Below, in pieces: positions 1 to 6,653 of a stretch of 41,609 nucleotides of DNA; position 1 is the first letter of the stretch; every line of letters starts with the position of its first letter. A model generated the notes under the pieces. The model worked only from the letters and a program-made list of their open reading frames with translations, did not search any database and was not told the origin of the DNA. This DNA is from an uncultured Bacteroidota bacterium. GTDB taxonomy: Bacteria; Bacteroidota; Bacteroidia; Bacteroidales; VadinHA17. The translations under genes were made by a program, and so were the position numbers. The stretch is taken from positions 1 through 41,609 of the forward strand of contig CALMJY010000345.1 of the NCBI GenBank assembly GCA_937864815.1, read 5' to 3'.

Positions 1-2
1 TA

Positions 3-40
3 GATGTAAACGAACTACTGATATTTTGATGTAAACGAAC
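3..40. repeat. 13-bp direct repeat pair at the window edge
   Basis: GATGTAAACGAAC occurs exactly at 3-15 and again at 28-40, a 25-bp period. Only two units lie inside the window and the array may continue to the left. An inverted pair CAGCTAGC/GCTAGCTG (54-61 and 84-91) follows. Function is unknown; it could be the tail of an intergenic repeat or a tandem regulator site. Confidence 0.5.
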
Positions 41-104
41 ATAAGATATTTATCAGCTAGCCTTTATACACATCTTCATATAAGCTAGCTGTTGAAGGGA
101 GATA

Positions 105-289
105 GAGATCCCTTGCTTCGCTTCGGGATGACAGGTAACTAGTCAAGAAACAGAGGGAAATAAGCGGCGAGCCGCAGCAGTATTCAGGATAAATGAAGAA
201 TGTACTTTTGCGGCTCGCCGCTTATTTCCCTCACATTTTACCCTAATATTACCTGTCATCCCGATCCCGCTTCAGCGGAGAGGGATCTC
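105..289. repeat. Nested palindromic intergenic element (MITE/REP-like)
   Basis: Three pairs of inverted arms nest around one centre. The outer pair is GAGATCCCT (105-113) with AGGGATCTC (281-289). The middle pair is GGGATGACAGGTAA (125-138) with its exact complement at 249-262. The inner pair is a perfect 24-bp arm (153-176 with 209-232) around a 32-nt loop. As RNA or cruciform this would be a very stable hairpin. No open reading frame of its own is convincing, so it fits a non-autonomous mobile or REP-like element better than a gene. Copy number elsewhere in the genome cannot be judged here. Confidence 0.7.
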
Positions 290-378
290 CTGCTCACAGT
301 AGGAAATTATATTAAAATATGTGTACAAAGATTAGCTTTAAAAGGAGAGCCTGCCCCGCACGGGGATTCAGGGTTAAT

Positions 379-849
379 TTATTCCGGCAATCCCTGCGTG
401 CCTGAGTCAAGCACAAATTTCCAGGTACCGTCAGCCTGTTTTTTCCAGACTGAGACATAAGTTCCTTTTGAGAGTTCACCTGAAGCTTTTACCCTTAAGG
501 TATAGATGCCGTAGGTATATCCCAGATCGTTTCCTGCTGAAATATCCCCATATACCGGTTCCCAGGTAAGAACAAAAGAGGTATCGCTCTTCCCTGCATA
601 ATATTCTCTCAGAGTGTTTTTCCCTTTTGCAGGATAGGCATTATCCCTGAGTATTACCCCGTCATCAGCGATGAAAGAGAGGAAAGCTTTGAACATCCCC
701 TCTTTTTCCGACATAGCTGAAAAATCCCGGTCTGCCTGCAATAAAACATCAGGATTTGTGTTTCCACCTCCTTTTTTACAACTAATTATGCCTGTTAAAA
801 TCAATATAATGACAAAAAGCATTATATTGAACCCGTTCTTTACACTCAT
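379..849 (-). CDS. Lipoprotein with NTF2/SnoaL-like (DUF4440-type) domain
   Basis: This 156-residue protein starts with a hydrophobic segment (about residues 8-22) ending in a lipobox with Cys24 (TGIISC followed by KK), so it is probably an exported lipoprotein. The mature part fits the small DUF4440/SnoaL fold, a cone-shaped alpha+beta domain of the NTF2 superfamily. Features supporting this are an early helix with ADRDFSAMS, a FIADDGVILRD strand, and a C-terminal VSVWKKQADGTWKFVLD strand pair. Members include ketosteroid isomerase-like enzymes and non-catalytic binding proteins, so no reaction can be assigned. It is transcribed divergently from deoC with only 35 nt between the starts, and its 3' side faces the palindromic element. 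The fold call rests on motif recognition and is moderately sure. Confidence 0.7.
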   Translation of the reverse strand: MSVKNGFNIMLFVIILILTGIISCKKGGGNTNPDVLLQADRDFSAMSEKEGMFKAFLSFIADDGVILRDNAYPAKGKNTLREYYAGKSDTSFVLTWEPVYGDISAGNDLGYTYGIYTLRVKASGELSKGTYVSVWKKQADGTWKFVLDSGTQGLPE

Positions 850-884
850 ATTTCAGATATTTGATTAATAATTTACCTAATGAT

Positions 885-1757
885 ATGACAAAGCTATATC
901 AAAAACTTTTCAAATCAAGTCCTTCGGAATCAGAAATTAAAAAGGGACTAAAGAAAGCTTCATTATTATCGGCGGCAGAACCCGACAAGCACCTTCTGAT
1001 GAATATCCTAAGTCTTATTGACCTGACGAGCCTGAATACAACAGATAACAGAAGCCATATACTGCAGTTTACCGGAAGGGTAAACAGTTTTTCAGGCCGC
1101 TATTCCAATATTCCCAATGTTGCTGCCATTTGTGTATTCCCTAATTTTGTGTCGGTAGTTAAGGAAAAACTGACTGCCAGGAATGTTAAAATTGCCGGAG
1201 TTGCCGGCTCTTTTCCCACATCTCAGACCTTCAGAAACATAAAAGTTGCAGAAACCAAACAGGCTATTGAAGCCGGAGCTGATGAAATTGATATTGTTAT
1301 CAATGTCGGGGCTTTCCTTGCAAAAGACTATGTAACTGTTGCTGATGAGATCAGGGAAATAAAGCAGGCAATTGGTACAAAACAACTCAAGGTGATTATT
1401 GAATCGGGGTTGCTCGGAAGTGCTGACAACATTTTCAGGGCATCAATGATTGCAATGGATGCAGGAGCCGATTTTATAAAGACCTCAACAGGGAAGACAC
1501 CGGTATCAGCTACCCCTGAAGCTGCATTTATTATGTGCATGGCCATTTCTGATTTCTTTACCGAAACCGGAATCAAAGTCGGTTTTAAAGCTGCCGGGGG
1601 AATTGTTTATACCATTGATGCAATAAGCTACTATAATATTGTAAAACACTGCCTGGGAACCGAATGGTTGAATAATTCCCTTTTCAGGATCGGTACCAGC
1701 AGGCTGGCAAATAATATACTTAGCGATATTTCAGGCTGCCCGATAGAACATTTCTGA
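885..1757 (+). CDS. deoC: Deoxyribose-phosphate aldolase
   Basis: This enzyme cleaves 2-deoxy-D-ribose 5-phosphate to glyceraldehyde 3-phosphate and acetaldehyde in cytosolic deoxynucleoside catabolism (EC 4.1.2.4). The TIM-barrel signature motifs are all present: ICVFPNFV, IDIVINVGAF, KVIIESGLL, the Schiff-base lysine in FIKTSTGK (Lys199) and the second active-site lysine in GFKAAGG (Lys235). ATG at 885 gives 290 residues. A TTG eight codons upstream (861) is also in frame, but it would leave only 11 nt to the divergent lipoprotein start, so I prefer 885. At about 290 residues it belongs to the longer DeoC type of Bacteroidota rather than the roughly 220-residue type. A weak stem (1760-1774) follows the stop without a T-run. 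Confidence 0.95.
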   Translation: MTKLYQKLFKSSPSESEIKKGLKKASLLSAAEPDKHLLMNILSLIDLTSLNTTDNRSHILQFTGRVNSFSGRYSNIPNVAAICVFPNFVSVVKEKLTARNVKIAGVAGSFPTSQTFRNIKVAETKQAIEAGADEIDIVINVGAFLAKDYVTVADEIREIKQAIGTKQLKVIIESGLLGSADNIFRASMIAMDAGADFIKTSTGKTPVSATPEAAFIMCMAISDFFTETGIKVGFKAAGGIVYTIDAISYYNIVKHCLGTEWLNNSLFRIGTSRLANNILSDISGCPIEHF

Positions 1758-1802
1758 TCACCGGCACTTCCGGTTGAAATTATCAACTCACATAATTATC
1801 AC

Positions 1803-1810
1803 TACTTTTG
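1803..1810 (+). promoter_or_regulatory. Putative -7 element for the DUF4271-hemD-rnpA run
   Basis: TACTTTTG matches the Bacteroidota sigma-ABfr -7 consensus TAnnTTTG. It predicts transcription starting near 1817, about 12 nt before the ATG at 1829, and it covers the alternative TTG start at 1808. No clear -33 TTTG is seen at the usual distance. Confidence 0.4.
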
Positions 1811-1828
1811 TGGAATTATTGTGAAAAG

Positions 1829-2782
1829 ATGATCAAGGGGTACCGGCCTGAGAATTACCAGGACACTGTTTCCACAAGAATAATAAATAACCAGGACACC
1901 CTGAAGTCCGGCAATGACCCCCTGTCTGCATCTCCCGATACCAGCTCAGTCTGCAGCAGGAATCCTGTGGCTGACGTGACATTCTATAATCCTGAATATG
2001 TTTTACGTGAAGCAGATCCTGTTTTTTTATCGCGTTTCCCATACCAGTTTACCGGCAACAGTATAAGAATCAGGGCAGAAAGAAAAGCATCGCTTGAAAA
2101 ACACCTTCGGGAGGGTATTGTGCTGCCCGGGAGACCATTCCACCAGGACTGGGTAATAGGAATACTTCTGCTCTCAATATTGCTGTTCACGGTGGTGCAG
2201 GCTGCGTCAAAGAATTTTTTGTCGGGTACAACAAGGTTCTTTCTTTTCAGGGGAACAACCGAAGAGGGATCGAGAGATCTGATTGGAATGTTTCAGTGGC
2301 AATCAACATTACTGAACCTGAGTACTTTTATGATAATTTCTGTATATGCTTGTTTTACAGCATTATATTACGATGTTATTCCATACGGGATCCATGATTT
2401 TGCTGTGTGGGCAATTGTACTTGGTTTCATTATCGTCTCAGTAACCCTGAGGCATATTGTTTGTACAATTACCGGAATTATGAGTGACCAGAGATCTTTA
2501 TTTCATGATTATCTTCATACTGTTTATCAGTCATACCGGTTCGGGGCGATCTTCCTTTTTATCCTGGTGATATTGATGTCATATACAGAATTACTGCCTG
2601 ACAAAAGCTATTTTATCATAGGGCCATTATTACTTCTAGTGCTCTATCTGATAAGAATTTTCAGACTCTTTTTAATATTTATAAATCGAAATATTTCAAT
2701 ATTCTATTTGATTTTATACCTTTGTGCGCTGGAATTTCTGCCTGTACTAATAACAATTAAATACTTTTCAGGCTTAGCGTAA
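1829..2782 (+). CDS. DUF4271 family integral membrane protein
   Basis: This is a protein of about 317 residues with a polar N-terminal third (roughly residues 1-105) followed by about six membrane segments. The first begins at DWVIGILLLS and the last is near the C-terminus at FLPVLITIKYF. This layout and its position directly before hemD match the DUF4271 family of Bacteroidota, whose function is unknown. The constant pairing with uroporphyrinogen-III synthase suggests a link to tetrapyrrole metabolism or the envelope, but that is inference. I chose ATG 1829. TTG 1808 adds seven residues but overlaps a good -7 promoter element. The gap to hemD is 9-45 nt depending on the hemD start, so the two are probably cotranscribed. 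Confidence 0.75.
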   Translation: MIKGYRPENYQDTVSTRIINNQDTLKSGNDPLSASPDTSSVCSRNPVADVTFYNPEYVLREADPVFLSRFPYQFTGNSIRIRAERKASLEKHLREGIVLPGRPFHQDWVIGILLLSILLFTVVQAASKNFLSGTTRFFLFRGTTEEGSRDLIGMFQWQSTLLNLSTFMIISVYACFTALYYDVIPYGIHDFAVWAIVLGFIIVSVTLRHIVCTITGIMSDQRSLFHDYLHTVYQSYRFGAIFLFILVILMSYTELLPDKSYFIIGPLLLLVLYLIRIFRLFLIFINRNISIFYLILYLCALEFLPVLITIKYFSGLA

Positions 2783-2827
2783 GATTGGCGAGTGTTACTT
2801 AAGAGGGATAAACTAAACTGTAAAGAG

Positions 2828-3580
2828 TTGAAAATAAGGAAGATTTTAGTATCGCAGCCAGAACCTTTAAATCCGAAATCTCCATATTTCGAGCTGGCAA
2901 AGAAGTACAATCTGAAGATCGATTTTAAGCCCTTTAACCAGGTTGAAGGGGTAACAGCCAAAGATTTCCGACAACAGAAAATCAACATCCTCGACTTCAC
3001 CGCTGTTATTTTCACAAGTAAAACAGGTATAGATCATTTTTTCAGGATTTGTGGTGAATTGCGTATTGTGGTGCCTGATACAATGAAGTATTTCTGCATC
3101 ACTGAAAACGTGGCTTTCTATCTTCAGAAATATATTGTTTACAGGAAGCGCAAGATCTTCCATGGCAAAGCGAAGTTCCAGGATCTGATTGATATTATTG
3201 CCAAACACAGGGAAGATAACTTCTTTGTACCCCTTTCTGAGCCTCATAATGCAGAGATACCTGATCTGCTCGACAAGAACTCTATAAGGTACACCGTCGG
3301 AACAATGTATAAAACAATAAGCTCTGACTTTTCAAACGTTAAGGATTTCGATTACGATATTCTTGTTTTCTACAGTCCGTCAGGTATCAAATCATTAAAG
3401 GAGAACTTCCCGGATTTCAAGCAGGGTGAAATTAAAATAGCAGCCTTCGGACCAACAACGGCATGTGCAGTGGAGAGCGAAGGATTACGCCTTGATATCA
3501 ATGCTCCCAATCAGAAGGCTCCGTCAATGACAATGGCCCTTGATGACTATCTGAAGGAATATCACAGAAATCTCAGGTAA
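2828..3580 (+). CDS. hemD: Uroporphyrinogen-III synthase (HemD family)
   Basis: This protein probably closes and inverts ring D of hydroxymethylbilane to give uroporphyrinogen III in heme synthesis (EC 4.2.1.75). Visible support is the two-domain alpha/beta layout: KILVSQPEP at the start, FRQQKINILDFTAVIFTSKTG in the first domain, DILVFYSPSGI and IAAFGPTTA in the second. These are hallmark HemD motifs. I place the start at TTG 2828 because proteins of this family in Bacteroidota begin directly with an MKI.KVLVSQP-type sequence. GTG at 2792 would add twelve residues. It sits between the DUF4271 gene and rnpA, the usual arrangement in the phylum. Other heme genes are not in the window, but heme demand here is high because of the oxidase and multiheme ActA. 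Confidence 0.85.
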   Translation: MKIRKILVSQPEPLNPKSPYFELAKKYNLKIDFKPFNQVEGVTAKDFRQQKINILDFTAVIFTSKTGIDHFFRICGELRIVVPDTMKYFCITENVAFYLQKYIVYRKRKIFHGKAKFQDLIDIIAKHREDNFFVPLSEPHNAEIPDLLDKNSIRYTVGTMYKTISSDFSNVKDFDYDILVFYSPSGIKSLKENFPDFKQGEIKIAAFGPTTACAVESEGLRLDINAPNQKAPSMTMALDDYLKEYHRNLR

Positions 3581-3653
3581 AACCCCTGTTTTTTCTTATC
3601 TTCCTGATATTAAGTGCTATACATAGGTGCATTCCATAGAATTATTTAATGTC

Positions 3654-4043
3654 ATGAATTCTGTCAGGGAGACATTCTCAAAAGAGGAAAGACTGTGCAG
3701 TGTAAAAACCATTGAAGCCCTGTTCAGCGGGGAGGGTAACATTTTTTATACCCCTCTCTTCAAAGTAGTATGGAATCTTTCTGATGATAACCAGCAATTC
3801 CCTGCAAGAGCCGCATTCAGTGTTTCCAAAAGGGGATTCCGCCTGGCTGTAACAAGAAATCTTATTAAAAGAAGGATACGGGAAGCTTACAGGAAAAACA
3901 AGCATCTGCTTTATGAGCATCTTTCATCGAAAAACATTAAAATCTCCCTGTTCATTATCTTAAGATCAGACAAGGTACCGGATTATAAAACCACTGAAAA
4001 GTCAGTAAAAGAGGCTATTACCAATCTTATCAGGCTCATTTAA
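3654..4043 (+). CDS. rnpA: Ribonuclease P protein component
   Basis: This small basic protein binds the RNase P RNA and helps mature the 5' ends of tRNAs. The family signature is the RNR box, seen here as AVTRNLIKRRIREAYRKNK near residues 70-90, preceded by AAFSVSKRGFRLA. From ATG 3654 it has 129 residues, the normal size. GTG 3627 is a possible but less likely start nine codons earlier. In many bacteria rnpA is followed by yidD and preceded by rpmH. Here it follows hemD, and only 102 nt separate it from the S41 peptidase, so there is no room for yidD. It is probably read from the DUF4271 promoter. Confidence 0.92.
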   Translation: MNSVRETFSKEERLCSVKTIEALFSGEGNIFYTPLFKVVWNLSDDNQQFPARAAFSVSKRGFRLAVTRNLIKRRIREAYRKNKHLLYEHLSSKNIKISLFIILRSDKVPDYKTTEKSVKEAITNLIRLI

Positions 4044-4111
4044 ACAAAACCTAAAAGTTAAAGTTGTCATAATAATATTCATACTCAATTCGCCTGCCTT
4101 ATTTTTCTTAC

Positions 4112-4119
4112 TAATTTTG
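4112..4119 (+). promoter_or_regulatory. Putative -7 element for the S41 peptidase
   Basis: TAATTTTG matches TAnnTTTG. It predicts a start site near 4126 and a leader of about 20 nt before ATG 4146, which suggests the protease has its own promoter in addition to any read-through from rnpA. Confidence 0.45.
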
Positions 4120-4145
4120 TCGTTCATTATAAAGTTACAATTATC

Positions 4146-5882
4146 ATGAAAAACAGACGTAAAGTCATTATCATACTTGTGTCTCTGTTTGTATTCGCAG
4201 GTTTGAGCACAGGCTTTCTCATTACACAGGAAACCCGGGATTTCAGACTGGGAAAGAATATGGATATTTTCTTTTCTCTCCTGAGGGAGGTAAACACATT
4301 TTATGTGGATGAAATTGATCCTGACAAAGTAATCAAAAGCGGAATTGACAATATGCTCAAGACTCTCGATCCGTATACTGTATATTACCCTGAAGAAGAA
4401 ACTGATGACCTGTCTTTCATGACATCGGGCAAATACGGAGGAATAGGATCGCTCGTGAGAAGCAATGGTGATTATGTAATTGTGAGTGAAGTATATAAGG
4501 GCTTCCCTGCGGACCTTGCAGGTATTAAGACCGGTGATCTGCTTAAGAAAGTTGATGGTGTTTCGCTCAAAGGATACAGTACCGACAAGGTAAGCGATAA
4601 GCTGAAAGGCAATCCGGGAACAGATATCTCTGTTACAGTGGAAAGAAATGGTTTGGAAAAGGAGTTCAAACTGAAACGTGAAAAAATTGCTATTCCGCCG
4701 GTACCTTATTTCGGCATGATTGACTCCGGGACCGGATATATCCGTTTCACAAACTTTACACAGAACTGCATTGATGATGTTAAGGCTGCTCTTGTTTCAT
4801 TAAAGGAGAGCAGAGCTCAGCAGATTATTCTTGATCTGAGAAGCAATCCCGGCGGACTGCTGACAGAGGCCGTGGATATAGTAAATCTTTTTGTCGGACC
4901 GGGCAACGAAGTTGTTTCAACAAGAGGCAAGGTAAAACAGTTTGACGAAACTTTTAAAACGGAGAAAGCAGCTGTTGATGAAAAAATACCACTTGCTGTT
5001 ATAATTAACAGGGGCTCCGCCTCTGCTTCCGAAATTGTTGCCGGAGCAATCCAGGACCTTGACCGTGGCGTGATAATAGGCCAGCGCTCTTTTGGCAAAG
5101 GACTTGTTCAGATAACCCGCCCTCTCAGCTATAATACACAGCTAAAAGTTACAACTGCAAAGTATTATATTCCAAGTGGAAGATGCATACAGGCCCGCGA
5201 TTTTTCACATCCTAATGAAGATGGCAGCGTTGGTCTTATACCTGACTCACTTATTAAGGAGTTTAAAACTAAAAACGGAAGGATTGTAAAAGACGGAGGA
5301 GGAATTGCTCCGGATATTGATATTCAGCCGGAAGCATTGAGCCAGGTTGCAACAGAACTGTATCTCAGGAACCATATTTTTGATTTTGCAACAGCCTACT
5401 ATTGGGCTCATCCCGATATCAGTACTCCCGAAAAATTTTCATTTACCGACAAAGATTTCAATGATTTTAAGGATTTCCTGAAAAACAGAAACTTCAGTTA
5501 CAAAACACTAACAGAAGAGTCTCTCAATGACCTTATTGATGTTGCAAAAAGAGAAAAATATTACACGAGTCACGAAGATCTTTTCAAAACACTTGAAAAG
5601 GATCTTTCCCATAGTCTTGATGAAGACCTTAACACTTTCAGGACTGAAATTACCGAGCTCCTTGAGGATGAAATTCTGAGGAGATACTTTTATGAATCAG
5701 GGGCTATCGGAGCTACAATCAGAAAGGATGAGCAGGTGATAAAAGCACTGGATGTCCTGAATGACAAAAAAGTTTATGAATCTGTGCTCAGGGGAACTGC
5801 CGGCTCAACCCTGATAACAGGGAAAACAGCTGAAGAAAAATCTAAGGAGAAGGTAAATCCGGGCTCAAGCAGGACAAACTGA
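4146..5882 (+). CDS. Carboxy-terminal processing protease (S41 family, CtpA-like)
   Basis: This is a periplasmic serine protease that trims C-termini or degrades tagged or misfolded envelope proteins. The N-terminus is an uncleaved or cleaved signal segment (basic residues, then a hydrophobic run at about 7-25). A PDZ domain spans about 90-175 (GGIGSLVRS, FPADLAGIKTGDLLKKVDG). The tail-specific protease core follows, with LDLRSNPGG and the catalytic Ser293 in GSASASE. The general base is Lys318 in SFGKG, at the 25-residue spacing usual for this family. The last 180 residues are a helical, charged extension common in Bacteroidota members. It follows rnpA and is convergent with moaE (7 nt between stops). 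Substrates are unknown. Confidence 0.93.
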   Translation: MKNRRKVIIILVSLFVFAGLSTGFLITQETRDFRLGKNMDIFFSLLREVNTFYVDEIDPDKVIKSGIDNMLKTLDPYTVYYPEEETDDLSFMTSGKYGGIGSLVRSNGDYVIVSEVYKGFPADLAGIKTGDLLKKVDGVSLKGYSTDKVSDKLKGNPGTDISVTVERNGLEKEFKLKREKIAIPPVPYFGMIDSGTGYIRFTNFTQNCIDDVKAALVSLKESRAQQIILDLRSNPGGLLTEAVDIVNLFVGPGNEVVSTRGKVKQFDETFKTEKAAVDEKIPLAVIINRGSASASEIVAGAIQDLDRGVIIGQRSFGKGLVQITRPLSYNTQLKVTTAKYYIPSGRCIQARDFSHPNEDGSVGLIPDSLIKEFKTKNGRIVKDGGGIAPDIDIQPEALSQVATELYLRNHIFDFATAYYWAHPDISTPEKFSFTDKDFNDFKDFLKNRNFSYKTLTEESLNDLIDVAKREKYYTSHEDLFKTLEKDLSHSLDEDLNTFRTEITELLEDEILRRYFYESGAIGATIRKDEQVIKALDVLNDKKVYESVLRGTAGSTLITGKTAEEKSKEKVNPGSSRTN

Positions 5883-5889
5883 TCAAAAA

Positions 5890-6345
5890 TCACTGATTCT
5901 CTCTCCAGGCATGTGAATTATCATCGAAGATCTCTTTTTTCCAGACTGGCAACAGCTCCTTTATAAGTTCAACTGTTTTTGCACATGCATCAATAGCCTG
6001 CTTTCTGTGACCAGCCGAAACCATTACTGCAAGAGAGATCTCCCCCGCCTTTACAATTCCGGTTGAATGTAATATTCTGACAGTCCGGACATCCTGAAAT
6101 TCTGCCAGTATGGAAGTGACTATCCTGTCCGCCTGTACTTTCACCATACCCTCATAAGCCGAATAATCTATTGCTACAACAGTTTTACCATCAATCACAT
6201 CGGACCTAACCTGTCCAAGGAAATACGAATGACCACCGGAATGTTTTTCTGCAGCCATCTTCTCTATTAAGGAAGCTACTATCCCCGAAGTTACAGGGCC
6301 CTCGATCAGGTAGTTGTAATTCATATATTTATCACTTTCAATCAT
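5890..6345 (-). CDS. moaE: Molybdopterin synthase catalytic subunit
   Basis: MoaE transfers sulfur from the thiocarboxylated MoaD tail to precursor Z (cPMP), forming the dithiolene of molybdopterin (EC 2.8.1.12). The family motifs are present: FLGQVR near residue 42, YEGM at 64-67, AGHRKQA around 111-117, and LLPVWKKEIF near 131-140. The two active-site lysines map to Lys129 and Lys136, with the seven-residue spacing of E. coli Lys119/Lys126. Length is 151, with a possible internal start at Met8. It overlaps moaD by 4 nt, so the subunits are translationally coupled. No other molybdenum cofactor gene or molybdoenzyme lies in the window; ActB looks like one but its family is not known to bind molybdenum. 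Confidence 0.94.
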   Translation of the reverse strand: MIESDKYMNYNYLIEGPVTSGIVASLIEKMAAEKHSGGHSYFLGQVRSDVIDGKTVVAIDYSAYEGMVKVQADRIVTSILAEFQDVRTVRILHSTGIVKAGEISLAVMVSAGHRKQAIDACAKTVELIKELLPVWKKEIFDDNSHAWRENQ

Positions 6346-6575
6346 CCTCCGGCAAAAGGAGGAAGGTACGCCACCTCATCTCCTGCCTTCAGATTTGCAT
6401 CTCCTTCAATTATCTGATTATTCAGTGCAATCCTGAAATTATAGTGAACAACTTCAGGAAAATCATCTGAAATCCTGTGTTTCAGATCTGATATAAGTCC
6501 TACATCAGAATAGTGCTTAACTGCAGTACCTGTTACCTCTGCAAGCACACCAAAGAACAACACCTTAACTTCCAT
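6342..6575 (-). CDS. moaD: Molybdopterin synthase sulfur-carrier subunit
   Basis: This is a 77-residue ubiquitin-fold protein ending in PPFAGG. The terminal Gly-Gly is the site that is adenylated and thiocarboxylated so the protein can donate sulfur within the MoaD-MoaE complex. The VKVLFFGVLAEVTG start and the GDEVAYLPP segment before the tail are typical of MoaD rather than ThiS, and the overlapping moaE confirms it. It lies 78 nt downstream of polA on the same strand and may be read from the queD-polA direction. No promoter consensus was found in that gap. Confidence 0.94.
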   Translation of the reverse strand: MEVKVLFFGVLAEVTGTAVKHYSDVGLISDLKHRISDDFPEVVHYNFRIALNNQIIEGDANLKAGDEVAYLPPFAGG

Positions 6576-6653
6576 ATAATTTTTGATTCACTAATGTATA
6601 ACCTTCATGCATTTGCACCCTTGTGCCTTATGCCTTCCGCCTTTCACCTCTTT

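Larger units (their letters stand above)
1..378. other. Non-coding stretch at the left edge
   Basis: No convincing gene is visible. An 86-codon frame on the plus strand (200-460) runs through the palindrome and then opposite the 3' end of the lipoprotein gene, so it looks spurious. The stretch holds a 13-bp direct repeat (3-15 and 28-40), a small inverted repeat (54-61 with 84-91) and a nested palindromic element (105-289). The rest is AT-rich with no recognisable signal. Confidence 0.7.

Noticed and set aside
200-460. 86-codon plus-strand frame over the palindrome
   Set aside because: It lies within the palindrome and then antisense to the lipoprotein gene, has no family-like motif, and its composition follows the repeat.
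1760-1774. Possible terminator after deoC
   Set aside because: The ACCGG/CCGGT stem is only 5 bp and is not followed by a T-run.
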